In this document: positions 18,998-26,953 of the stretch, one piece after another
How the letters are laid out: every line of letters begins with the position of its first letter
Position numbering within the stretch: the stretch's first letter is position 1
DNA from: Verrucomicrobiales bacterium
GTDB taxonomy: Bacteria; Verrucomicrobiota; Verrucomicrobiia; Verrucomicrobiales; DEV007
Assembly: GCA_029213065.1 (NCBI GenBank)
Contig: JARGPH010000008.1
Span: forward strand, 108,182 to 172,181
Length of the DNA: 64,000 nt
Direction of reading: 5' to 3'
The notes under the pieces: model-generated
Database searches by the model: none
Told to the model about the DNA's origin: nothing
What the model saw: only the letters and a program-made list of their open reading frames with translations
Made by a program: the position numbers and the translations under genes

Positions 18998-19216
18998 GCC
19001 GGTTATGATCGGCCCATTGGTAAAAGATCGCCATGGAAACTTTTGTTGCATGCTATAGCTCAGATGGTCAGTCAGGTCGGTGTGTGTGAAAGGCGATGCC
19101 GGGAGTGCCTTTGCGGGAGGTGCCGCCAGCATCGCAGTATTGGAAAAGTTCTGTGGATAAGGTCCCCGGTTCAATTCGCTTCGAGTTCGATGGGTTGGTG
19201 AATTTGATGAGACCTG

Positions 19217-20485
19217 CTAATTCTTACTTTTGGCCTGATACGGCGTTTCTACCGCGACGCCGGTGCGGGAGGCTTTGCTTATCATTGCCGGTGCTGCGTA
19301 GTCACCGGAAGCCACTCGCGAGAGGCGGGCATCACTGCCGATCATGTCGACGACTTCACCGTTGTGTTTTGCGACAATGGTGAATCCTCGATAGATCACT
19401 TTCTGAGATTTTTTCGGATCAAATCCCACGAGTGGTTTTTTGAAAACGTTCACATTGGGAGACTGGATTTTGTAATTGAGAACCTGGGAGCGCCTCAGTT
19501 TGAGGGTTCGCGTGTCCTTCCTGAGTTCATAGATTTTGTTGTTATTGTCAGTGTAACCGACAATCGTACTCTCGATTTGCACTTCGGTGGGATGCGTCGA
19601 CTGATTGATGACTTCGACTCTCAAGCCGTAGCGGTTACCGTTCAACTTTGAGGGGGTTCCCATTTTCTGTGCGGAGAGACTGAGGTTGGGACGCTTTCTT
19701 GTGTAGGCATCTCCGGTAGCGGCGACGGCTGCCTGCCAGCGCGCCTCCTCCTGTGCTTTGCTGAGCCCGAGAGGGCCGACTTTTGATTTCTCCCGCTCCA
19801 ACATGGCTGCACGGGTTTTGGATTCATACATCACCTGGCGCAGGCCGATCGCGTAGGCTTGTTCTCTTTCGTCAGGTGTGTCGCCCTGTTTTCTAGCCAG
19901 TGATTTCGGGACGATTCGCATGTTGCCGACGTAGCCCTTGCACTCCGGCAGCACTTTTTGAGATACGATATTCTCGATGACGAGTGGTTCGCCGGCATAG
20001 CGACCTCTCGTGGCATATCCGGTGTAGTGGTGTCTTTTGATCGCGCCATAGGCAGAGGCGGTATCCCATGCTTTGATGATGGCTCCCATAGTGATCGTCT
20101 GCTCGTGGTCACCGATGTCTTTCCGGAAATCCATTGCGGTGCTTAGCAGGGAAGTGTTCGCACTGATATTGTCCCGGTTGGTGGCGGAGAGGAGATGAAT
20201 CAGCTGCTCGACTTGTTTCCTTGCTGCCGCTTCGCTGGAATTCGGAGTGTAAACCGGAATTGCCTTTGCGAGTTGTTCAGCCTGCTTGTTGATCGTCGGG
20301 GGACCTTTGGGCGGTTTCCTGGGGGCACGTTTCTTTTTCGGTGCCGCGATGGAGGTGAACGCGATGGAGATGAGAACCAGGACAAGTACCGGAGCGCTGA
20401 CGAGACCGGATTTCATGGGGGCAGTAGTGGAGGGGGAGCGTTTTTCGCCGGAGAGAGGGCGCTGCCTGTGATTCGATGTAAGCAT
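19217..20485 (-). CDS. Exported/anchored protein of unknown function
   Basis: A 422-residue protein with a basic N-terminus, one hydrophobic segment (about residues 30-47: PVLVLVLISIAFTSIAA) and a Lys/Pro-rich stretch (KKKRAPRKPPKGPP). The central part is helical and Ala/Gln-rich. The C-terminal third is beta-rich (YGLRVEVINQS, TIVGYTDNNNKIY), which could be an immunoglobulin-like fold. The start at 20485 has an AGGAT Shine-Dalgarno-like run about 9 bp upstream. A later Met (20416) lacks one. A GTGGA-N7-TATGG element lies 36 bp upstream, divergent from the one serving the AraC regulator. I do not recognise the family. Confidence 0.55.
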   Translation of the reverse strand: MLTSNHRQRPLSGEKRSPSTTAPMKSGLVSAPVLVLVLISIAFTSIAAPKKKRAPRKPPKGPPTINKQAEQLAKAIPVYTPNSSEAAARKQVEQLIHLLSATNRDNISANTSLLSTAMDFRKDIGDHEQTITMGAIIKAWDTASAYGAIKRHHYTGYATRGRYAGEPLVIENIVSQKVLPECKGYVGNMRIVPKSLARKQGDTPDEREQAYAIGLRQVMYESKTRAAMLEREKSKVGPLGLSKAQEEARWQAAVAATGDAYTRKRPNLSLSAQKMGTPSKLNGNRYGLRVEVINQSTHPTEVQIESTIVGYTDNNNKIYELRKDTRTLKLRRSQVLNYKIQSPNVNVFKKPLVGFDPKKSQKVIYRGFTIVAKHNGEVVDMIGSDARLSRVASGDYAAPAMISKASRTGVAVETPYQAKSKN

Positions 20486-20521
20486 GACGGTGATGATCCT
20501 ATCGAACGCGTTGGAGGACCT

Positions 20522-20538
20522 CCATAAGGGAACTCCAC
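20522..20538 (-). promoter_or_regulatory. GTGGA-N7-TATGG element, site 3 (minus strand)
   Basis: Read on the minus strand: ATGTGGA, spacer GTTCCCT, TATGG. The exact match ends 36 bp from the start of the 422-residue exported protein. It sits back to back with the plus-strand copy at 20715, so the gap 20486-20765 carries one element for each divergent gene. Confidence 0.5.
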
Positions 20539-20613
20539 ATGATGATTTAGTTGCTGTTTCCTATTTTTGAAGGGCTCGAAAGGCGGGGAGCAGTTTGTAA
20601 GATCGGATGGAAG

Positions 20614-20630
20614 GGCGATCGCTGATCGCC
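20614..20630. promoter_or_regulatory. Perfect GC-rich dyad between divergent genes
   Basis: GGCGATC-GCT-GATCGCC, a 7-bp perfect inverted repeat with a 3-base loop. It sits midway between the two divergent GTGGA-N7-TATGG elements and could be an operator for the adjacent AraC regulator. This is inference from position only. Confidence 0.3.
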
Positions 20631-20714
20631 GGTGCGCGGTTTTCGGCCGCCGAGAATCGGGGAGACAACTGCCCGCCGGTGAGAATTTTCCCCGGGAATC
20701 GACTAAATTGAGAG

Positions 20715-20731
20715 GTGGATTCTGAGTATGG
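20715..20731 (+). promoter_or_regulatory. GTGGA-N7-TATGG element, site 4 (AraC regulator)
   Basis: Exact match (GTGGA, spacer TTCTGAG, TATGG) ending 34 bp before the TTG start of the AraC-family regulator. It is followed by a T-run (CGTTTTTTG) as at site 1. The short distance suits a promoter element close to the transcription start. Confidence 0.55.
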
Positions 20732-20765
20732 CGTTTTTTGACAGTTCCAGCAGGATTGGAGCGAA

Positions 20766-21545
20766 TTGAAAAAGAGCAACAGTGTTGAAAATACTCTTCC
20801 CGGTTACCGGATTTTCCCCGTCGACTGGCGGATTGTTCGTGTTGCGGTGAAAGAGGTTTCCCGTCTCGAGTCAGATGGAAACTGTCCACGAATTTTCGTC
20901 AACCTCGATCATCAGTCCGCCACGCTCAGTGCTCCTTCATATTCGATTCCGGCTTTACATTTTATGGTTCTCGGACCGGCGGTTCGCTCAGTGAAATTGG
21001 AAGGGCCGGCGACGGTGATGGTCGCTGACCTCGACGCCCTCCCTCTCATCCCGGAGCACGATGAGCGGCCTGCCAAAGTGCGACCGCTGCCAGTCGCAGC
21101 CCTCTCACTGGTTGAGGCTTTAGTAGAAGAAAGTGGCGAGGTGCCGATGGTTCAGCTGGTGCGGGCAGTGATCGAACTGCTCGCACCCTGCCTCTGCGAG
21201 GCCGTTGAGGAAGGAAAGTTGGAAAGTTTTCGGAGATACATTACGAGGCATCTTGGTGAGCCTGTTTCAACCGGAGACATCGCGGCTGCTCTGGGCCTTT
21301 CGACTGCCCGCCTCCGGGAAATGACCCGGGAAATCATGGGGATGTCGCCGGCGTCATATCTGCGGGAGGAGAGAATTCAGTTCGCGCGTGATCTTCTCGC
21401 GACAACGAACGTCCCGATTGAGCTGATTGCAGAGCGCACCGGCTATTCAGACCGCTTCTCATTTACGAGGGCATTCACGGCCGTTACCGGGGTGAGCCCC
21501 AACGTCTATCGCGAATCGATGGTGCAGCGCGGCGCTGATTATTAA
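20766..21545 (+). CDS. AraC-family transcriptional regulator
   Basis: A 259-residue regulator with a C-terminal AraC DNA-binding domain (about residues 155-255). It contains GDIAAALGLSTARLREMTRE for the first helix-turn-helix and IAERTGYSDRFSFTRAFTAVTGVSP for the second, the standard signature. The N-terminal 150 residues resemble no sensor domain I can name. The start is a TTG at 20766. No in-frame ATG would preserve the N-terminus. It lies between a divergent exported protein and a downstream autotransporter, so both are candidate targets. The upstream GTGGA-N7-TATGG copy suggests common control with other envelope genes. Confidence 0.85.
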   Translation: MKKSNSVENTLPGYRIFPVDWRIVRVAVKEVSRLESDGNCPRIFVNLDHQSATLSAPSYSIPALHFMVLGPAVRSVKLEGPATVMVADLDALPLIPEHDERPAKVRPLPVAALSLVEALVEESGEVPMVQLVRAVIELLAPCLCEAVEEGKLESFRRYITRHLGEPVSTGDIAAALGLSTARLREMTREIMGMSPASYLREERIQFARDLLATTNVPIELIAERTGYSDRFSFTRAFTAVTGVSPNVYRESMVQRGADY

Positions 21546-21672
21546 CCTTTTAGAAGGTTTTGCAAAAATGACACAAAAAACTTCACGAACTGTCATAGGA
21601 AAGGAGGGCCGACTCACTACGATGGTGCTGGCTCGCATTCTTGCGTGCTTTCGCAAAAGCGAGTTACGAGAA

Positions 21673-23736
21673 ATGAATTTCAGAGAAAAGCTTTCATTCG
21701 ATTTGGTCAGGAAAAGTGACTGCGCCGCAACCTTACTTTTTCTTGTCGCGATGTGTGTCGGCACATCCGTCTTGCAGGCCCAAACGGTGGTCTATCAGGA
21801 TTCCTTTGATAACGATACACTTGCCGCCAACGCGGGGACGGGAGGTGGTTTATCCAACCGATCCTTTGGCGGTCATTTTTGGCAGGACAACGGTAACCTG
21901 AATTTCAATCGGGCCGGGTCAAACAATTTTCAGAACGCCGCGCTTGCCTATTCAATGAGCACTTTTCAATCCAATGAAGGTTTTGAATTGAGTGTCGATT
22001 ATTCGGACGGTTCTTTCGGGGCCGCCGCGAGGAGGCTGTCGTTTGGTTTGGTCTCTTCTGCTACGAATTTGGGAACTTACACCCCATCGACTGCCACTAA
22101 TCGCAACCCGTTCAGTGATTCAAATCTTTACAGTTTCGGTCTAACCGTCAGGGAGGGGTTGCGGTTTACGGATGGCGCAACAGTGACCACTTTGGAGGCA
22201 GGTGATTTTCAAGCGGGGTCCTCAGCCTTCATCAGCATTTTGAATGATGGTATGGGCGGGGCTGATTGGAGTTTTTCAATCGACGGACTTTCTCAAGCCA
22301 CCGGTAACATAGCGACGTTTGATTTCGGACCGGGTTATCACTTCGTTGCATACGGGCAGGACAATGAAGGTGCCAGATCGCTTCAGTCGGTCATGCTGGC
22401 AGTGATTGACCCGGTGATTGATCCGGTGGTTCCAGCCGTAAATCCCGTGGTCGCGAGGATTGATACCGGGGCGCTCAGCCAGCTGGTTGGAAGTGCTATT
22501 CCGATGAATTTGGCCGTCGGGCAAGCTGCCTCCAGAATTCATAACGTGGGGAGTCGCGCTCTCAATCAGCGAATCAGTCGTTTACGGCAGAGGCTTTCCG
22601 ATGGCAGTAGCATGACCCGTTCAGCAGGTTCATCGAGAGAGGTGCCTGCTTCGAGTTATTCGAATTATGCCCGGCTGAACGGTAAGCTTGAGGTTTCGAA
22701 TTCAATTGATCTCAACGGCAGGGCATCGCGCCCGGGCACACCTGCCAACGGTGAAATGGGAGTTGCTCCGGTGATTGATGACGCTGCGCCATTCTTCCCG
22801 TCGATCACACAAGAGGCGGGGCATTCGATGGCTCCCGGAGTCGTTGCCGCCGGAGAAAAATGGGAAGTGTTCGCTTCCGCTGATTTTGGACAGTATGAAG
22901 TTGACCCTCTCAGCGGGGCGAGCGGGTTGGAGAGCAACACGTACGCCTCGACTGCCGGAGTCGAATATCTCGTAAATGAACAGTGGGCGGTCGGTGCCGG
23001 ATGGTCGCATCTGTGGAGTGACAATACTTTGAAAAACGGTCTGGGCAGTTTTGATATTGAAGGAGATTCGGCGATGGCCTACGCCTCGTATTTTAAGAAC
23101 AATTTCTGGGGAGACCTGTTGTACAGCTTTGGCGATTACGATGTCGACATCAGGAGGAATACTCAGTTGGGATCCACAGTAACCGGTAATCCTGACCTTG
23201 AGAGTCATCAGGCCTCTCTGAATCTCGGTTACAATATTCCGAAAGAGGGGCGTTTCGTTCACGGTCCGACTTTTCGTGCAGACTACGGGTGGGGGCATCT
23301 CGATGGATACACCGAGAGAGGTGACATACGGGCCAACACCATTTTCCAGGATCAGGATTACCAATCGCTGATCACGACTCTGGGGTGGCAGATTAACTGG
23401 GAAACTGAGACGACCTTCGGAGCGATGATGCGACCGAATTTCCGTATCGGCTATGGCCGTGAAAATCTGGATCAGGAAACCAATGTGAGCGGAACCTTGC
23501 AACAGAGTCCTTTTTCAACCGTCAATCTGGCCGCCGGGAATGTTCTCGGCAGGGGGGCTTCGGTCACGAATACATTGAGTCAAGTGGACCCCGGTGAAGG
23601 CTGGATGGAGATTGGTGTGGGAGTGGGAATCGACTTCAGTAACAACTTCGGAATCTACGCTGACTACCAGGGCCGTGTCTTTCAGGATAATGCGCACCTG
23701 CACCTGGGAACGATCAAGGCGAGCTGGAAGTGGTAA
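21673..23736 (+). CDS. Autotransporter with lectin-like passenger domain
   Basis: 687 residues from the Met at 21673, chosen because it gives a signal peptide ending VLQAQ. The passenger (residues about 35-250) is a beta-rich, probably lectin-like domain that is clearly similar to the C-terminal domain of the truncated protein at the start of the window: LSFGLVSS, YSFGL, LRFTDG and YGQDNEG in the same order. A Pro/Val repeat (VIDPVIDPVVPAVNPVV) links it to a helical region. The last 270 residues or so form an autotransporter beta-barrel, with alternating aromatic strands and the terminal KASWKW typical of outer-membrane insertion. The passenger is presumably displayed at the surface for glycan binding. 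It follows the AraC regulator on the same strand. Confidence 0.85.
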   Translation: MNFREKLSFDLVRKSDCAATLLFLVAMCVGTSVLQAQTVVYQDSFDNDTLAANAGTGGGLSNRSFGGHFWQDNGNLNFNRAGSNNFQNAALAYSMSTFQSNEGFELSVDYSDGSFGAAARRLSFGLVSSATNLGTYTPSTATNRNPFSDSNLYSFGLTVREGLRFTDGATVTTLEAGDFQAGSSAFISILNDGMGGADWSFSIDGLSQATGNIATFDFGPGYHFVAYGQDNEGARSLQSVMLAVIDPVIDPVVPAVNPVVARIDTGALSQLVGSAIPMNLAVGQAASRIHNVGSRALNQRISRLRQRLSDGSSMTRSAGSSREVPASSYSNYARLNGKLEVSNSIDLNGRASRPGTPANGEMGVAPVIDDAAPFFPSITQEAGHSMAPGVVAAGEKWEVFASADFGQYEVDPLSGASGLESNTYASTAGVEYLVNEQWAVGAGWSHLWSDNTLKNGLGSFDIEGDSAMAYASYFKNNFWGDLLYSFGDYDVDIRRNTQLGSTVTGNPDLESHQASLNLGYNIPKEGRFVHGPTFRADYGWGHLDGYTERGDIRANTIFQDQDYQSLITTLGWQINWETETTFGAMMRPNFRIGYGRENLDQETNVSGTLQQSPFSTVNLAAGNVLGRGASVTNTLSQVDPGEGWMEIGVGVGIDFSNNFGIYADYQGRVFQDNAHLHLGTIKASWKW

Positions 23737-23751
23737 CCGTTTTTCGGCATC

Positions 23752-23823
23752 GCCTGCGCCGCCTGAGCCGCCTGAGCTGTCTGAGCTGTCTGAGCTGTCT
23801 GAGCTGTCTGAGCTGTCTGAGCT
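23752..23823. repeat. 9-bp minisatellite, eight units
   Basis: Eight tandem 9-bp units directly after the autotransporter stop. The unit drifts from GCCTGCGCC and GCCTGAGCC through GCCTGAGCT to five identical copies of GTCTGAGCT (23779-23823). The gradient of divergence suggests growth by slippage from the downstream end. It is not a CRISPR array, because there are no spacers. It lies in the 261-bp gap between the converging autotransporter and SAM-domain genes, which otherwise holds nothing I recognise. Confidence 0.9.
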
Positions 23824-23997
23824 GGTAACGATGGGGTGTTGATCTTTGCGCGACACTCCCGGGAGTTTCAGCGCGATAGCGATAGCGGGGCGTGAAACAG
23901 CGATTGCCGGCGGCGGGTTCGCTGAACGGGATGAGTCGACTCCATGAGACAATCCGCGGGGCGTGCCGGGTGTCTTTCAAGGGCCGCCGCGTGACGC

Positions 23998-25422
23998 TTA
24001 AAAGAAGGACGGGATTCTTTCAAGTGTGCAGCCTTGAACGGCCTTGAGGCGTGCCCTGTCTTCCTCGCTCAGGTTGCCTATCACAAACGGGGCAAACTTT
24101 CCCTCTTTGTAGTTCACACCTTTTTCCTGACAAAACAGTCCTCCGCCGAGGGCGCCTCCCGGGATCTCTCCCACCACGATTACCAGTTCGTCCCCTCCGC
24201 TCAATCTGAACCACGGGCCAACTTGACCGCCCTGACCTTTGAAGAGGCGATCTTGAATTTCTCCCGAGGGGCGGAAGTTGGTTGCCGTCGGTGCTTTCGG
24301 GATGATGTAGGTGCCGTCGAGAACGAGCTTTCCATTGTGAAAAACGAGAAGGACATCGTCAAAGCGACCGACTAACCTGATCTCCGTTGCGCCTTTGGAT
24401 TTGATCCGGCCTTTGTAAACGGCGAGCCATCCTGATGGTTTCATTTCCCCTTTGGCGCCGAAGGCTTCGGGACCGACCTTCGCATCTTGAATCGGAACAG
24501 TGAGGAAATTGAAGGTTAACGGATTGCCGACCCTCATGTGATCGGAAAGGACCGTGTCACTGAAGTCCCCTTTGATCAGTTTGTGAAGGTGGGGCATGAA
24601 GTCTCTATAACTTTGCGGAACATCCTCCATCCCGCCAATACGTCTGCCTTTGCCGTCGCTGTCTCTCTTGAGATCATAGAGGTAACCTTTGAGGCTGCCG
24701 TTTCCTGAAGATCCGAACAAAGTCCTTCCACCGCCCGCGTCGCCGAGACCGGTGCCGGCTCCGAAAGCACCGGTGCCGAGATCGCCGTCCCCTATGCCCA
24801 GCGGGCCGGTGCTGGTGCGGGTCACGTCCGGGGTGGAGAATTGAGCCTCCGCGTTGGCTTTCATCATTTGCGCCATGGGGGCCGCGGCCGCTGAAGCTGC
24901 GGAGGGAGCCTGCCTGACCTGCTTTTGCACGGTCTTCTTTTTCATCTCCTGTTGGGGAGTGCTTGAAGGCGGGGCAATCATCGCGATGATCTCCGGCTCA
25001 TCCTTTGTCGCTGCAAATATCGTAAGCGTCGTCGCGATGAGGATGATTGCGACGTGAACCGCCACTGCGACGAAGATGGCAGTGGCTTTGCGGCTGCTTT
25101 TGCCTTTCGCTTTGATGCGCGAAGAGCCTGAGAAAGCCGGAGTGCGGGGCGTTGGAGCTGCCTCTGAATTGGTAAGATGAGGCAATCTTTCACTTGGGAT
25201 GAAAGGGGGCGCTACCTGCTCCGTGGCTCTCCCGGCTTCTTTTGGTTCGAGCTGAGACAGCTCACTGAGTATTTTCTTTCTAGGCCCAAGGGGCAAACCG
25301 ATTGACTCGAGTTCTGCTTCGCTTAAGAGGGCAAGCACTTCGAGGTCGGAAATCTCATGGTAGGCAAAAAGAGAGTCGTATTTGCTCAATCCCTGTTCTT
25401 CCAGCCATGTTTCAAGATTCAT
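23998..25422 (-). CDS. SAM domain - TonB-like helix - PA14-like periplasmic protein
   Basis: A 474-residue three-part protein. Residues 1-60 form a sterile alpha motif domain (WLEEQGLSKYDSLFAYHEI, then LLSEAELESIGLPLGPRKKIL) expected in the cytoplasm. Residues 114-138 form one transmembrane helix containing His123 (AVAVHVAIILIATTL), which resembles the N-terminal TonB helix that contacts ExbB/ExbD. An Ala/Lys/Gln-rich linker and a Gly-rich stretch (about 225-260) follow. The C-terminal half has PA14-like features (WLAVYKGRIKSKG, RFDDVLLVFHNGKLVLDG), suggesting glycan or ligand binding in the periplasm. It is last in an operon with ExbB, two ExbD and two TPR proteins. Residues about 102-260 are nearly identical to its upstream paralogue. 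The function as an ExbBD-driven actuator is inferred. Confidence 0.8.
   Translation of the reverse strand: MNLETWLEEQGLSKYDSLFAYHEISDLEVLALLSEAELESIGLPLGPRKKILSELSQLEPKEAGRATEQVAPPFIPSERLPHLTNSEAAPTPRTPAFSGSSRIKAKGKSSRKATAIFVAVAVHVAIILIATTLTIFAATKDEPEIIAMIAPPSSTPQQEMKKKTVQKQVRQAPSAASAAAAPMAQMMKANAEAQFSTPDVTRTSTGPLGIGDGDLGTGAFGAGTGLGDAGGGRTLFGSSGNGSLKGYLYDLKRDSDGKGRRIGGMEDVPQSYRDFMPHLHKLIKGDFSDTVLSDHMRVGNPLTFNFLTVPIQDAKVGPEAFGAKGEMKPSGWLAVYKGRIKSKGATEIRLVGRFDDVLLVFHNGKLVLDGTYIIPKAPTATNFRPSGEIQDRLFKGQGGQVGPWFRLSGGDELVIVVGEIPGGALGGGLFCQEKGVNYKEGKFAPFVIGNLSEEDRARLKAVQGCTLERIPSFF
24780..25125 (-). repeat. Duplicated segment, copy 1 (linker of PA14-type SAM protein)
   Basis: This stretch matches 26205-26545 closely at DNA level, including identical runs such as GTGCTGGTGCGGGTCACGTC and the region coding KKKTVQKQV. 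It encodes the transmembrane helix and periplasmic linker in both genes, while the flanking SAM and C-terminal parts are far less alike. This points to a recent duplication or to gene conversion confined to the shared module. Confidence 0.75.
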
Positions 25423-25526
25423 CCTGGTTAAGCGGTCGCGAGTTGAATAGGGAGGTCAGGGGTTCAAAGTTGCTGTCACGGTGCTCTCTGCCGGGTGGAA
25501 TATCGATGATTCCGGCCATACTCTAT

Positions 25527-26951
25527 TTATTTGAGCAACTCCACTTTGACCTCGCCGCCAACTGCTTTGGCGAATCTCTTGTAGTCAGAGAGGACTTTCT
25601 TAAAATTTGCGGAAGGGCTGGCAAATGGAGACCAGAAGACGACCTTGACCTTTTTGGCACGACATTCCGCTTCAATTTTTTTCATGTAGCCGACGTTGCA
25701 GGAATCGGAAAAATCGGAGAAAACGAAGATCGTGCCGGGCCTGGAAGATTGATTGATCATCAATTCCAGAGCGGTGCCGAGGCTTTGAAAACCCGGACCG
25801 AGATTCGTGCTGGAGCGAGTTAGCATGTGGTTGGATTGAATCGAGTCGCATCGTTGAAGCTTGAACAGGGCACGATTCATATTTTTTGCCTGCGCGATAC
25901 TCTGTTTTGCACCCGTCTTTGCTGTCTTGGCGTTGATCTCGACGAGAAGCTGAACCTTATCATTTGATTTGTAAGGGATGATGCTTGTGAGAGGTCTCTG
26001 TTCAAATCCGCCGCTGAAGACCACCATCACTTGAGCGGTCTTGAAATTCCGATCAATCTCTTCGATCACCTTGGGAACTGCGGAATACATCGAACGGGTG
26101 ATATCAAATACGACCGCTAAGTTCCCGGAGGTGGAAACTCCAAAAAAGGAACCCCCATCACCTGCTTCGCCAAGTCCATCACCCGCTCCGAATGCGCCGG
26201 TGCCGAGATCACCTTCGCCGACACCGAGAGGACCGGTGCTGGTGCGGGTCACGTCCGGGGTCGAAAATCGGGCCTCCGCATTGGCTTTCATCATTTGTGC
26301 CATGGGAGCTGCGGCGGCAGATGCTGCGGAGGGGGCCTGCTTGACCTGCTTTTGCACGGTCTTCTTTTTCATCTCCTGTTGGGGGGAGGTGGAAGGCGGG
26401 GCAATCATGGCGATGATCTCCGGCTCATCCTTTGAAGCGGCAAATATAGTGAGTGTCGTCGCAATCAGGATGATCACGACATGCACTGCCACTGCGATGA
26501 AGATGGCAGTGGCCTTGCGGCTGCTTTTGCCTTTCGCCTCGATACGGGTGAGTGTCGAGGGGGAGGGAGCGTGGGGTCCCGATGTCGGCTCTACCGCGGC
26601 CATGGTTTCCGGAGGTGTCTCGGGCGCCGGTTGAGCAGGGACCGTACTGGGAAATTCCGGTTGAGCGGAACTCTCCGGTGCCGCGGTCTCAGCGGGGCTT
26701 TCCCCGGGATGGGATGCAGCGGAGGGCTGCGTATCCGCCGGGGGCTCGCTGGTTGCGGGGGGCTGAATCTGTGCGCCCTCTTCCGAAAGCGCTCTGAGAA
26801 CTTTCTTTCGAGCGCCAAGGGGAATGCCGAGTGATTCCAATTCCTTTTCGCTCAGGTGCGCGAGAATATCGATTTCGTCGATTTCGTTCTCGGCAAATAT
26901 TCCGGCGTATTTACCCAGACCTCGTTGTTCCAGCCATTCGTTGAAATTCAT
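25527..26951 (-). CDS. SAM domain - TonB-like helix - von Willebrand A periplasmic protein
   Basis: 474 residues, paralogous to the next gene downstream but with a different C-terminus. Residues 3-58 are a SAM domain (WLEQRGLGKYAGIFAENEID, ELESLGIPLGARKKVL). Residues 60-135 are a Pro/Ala/Glu-rich linker. Residues 148-171 are a single membrane helix with His157 in the same AVAVHV context. Residues 277-474 are a von Willebrand factor A domain with a MIDAS-like D283-I-T-R-S287, FSGGF, and VFSDFSD for the third metal-binding loop. VWA domains bind protein partners through a divalent metal. The protein begins 2 bp downstream of the TPR gene. The combination of SAM, TonB-like helix and VWA in an ExbBD operon is not one I know. 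Confidence 0.82.
   Translation of the reverse strand: MNFNEWLEQRGLGKYAGIFAENEIDEIDILAHLSEKELESLGIPLGARKKVLRALSEEGAQIQPPATSEPPADTQPSAASHPGESPAETAAPESSAQPEFPSTVPAQPAPETPPETMAAVEPTSGPHAPSPSTLTRIEAKGKSSRKATAIFIAVAVHVVIILIATTLTIFAASKDEPEIIAMIAPPSTSPQQEMKKKTVQKQVKQAPSAASAAAAPMAQMMKANAEARFSTPDVTRTSTGPLGVGEGDLGTGAFGAGDGLGEAGDGGSFFGVSTSGNLAVVFDITRSMYSAVPKVIEEIDRNFKTAQVMVVFSGGFEQRPLTSIIPYKSNDKVQLLVEINAKTAKTGAKQSIAQAKNMNRALFKLQRCDSIQSNHMLTRSSTNLGPGFQSLGTALELMINQSSRPGTIFVFSDFSDSCNVGYMKKIEAECRAKKVKVVFWSPFASPSANFKKVLSDYKRFAKAVGGEVKVELLK
26205..26545 (-). repeat. Duplicated segment, copy 2 (linker of VWA-type SAM protein)
   Basis: Partner of 24780-25125. Most differences are single-base and synonymous. The encoded helix and linker differ at only a few residues (for example KQV-K versus KQV-R). 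Confidence 0.75.
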
Positions 26952-26953
26952 GG

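Noticed and set aside
22702..23502. Minus-strand frame of 266 codons opposite the autotransporter
   Set aside because: Antisense of the beta-barrel domain, whose alternating pattern on the plus strand is clear.
23752..23823. CRISPR array
   Set aside because: Units are contiguous 9-mers without spacers, and no cas genes are present.
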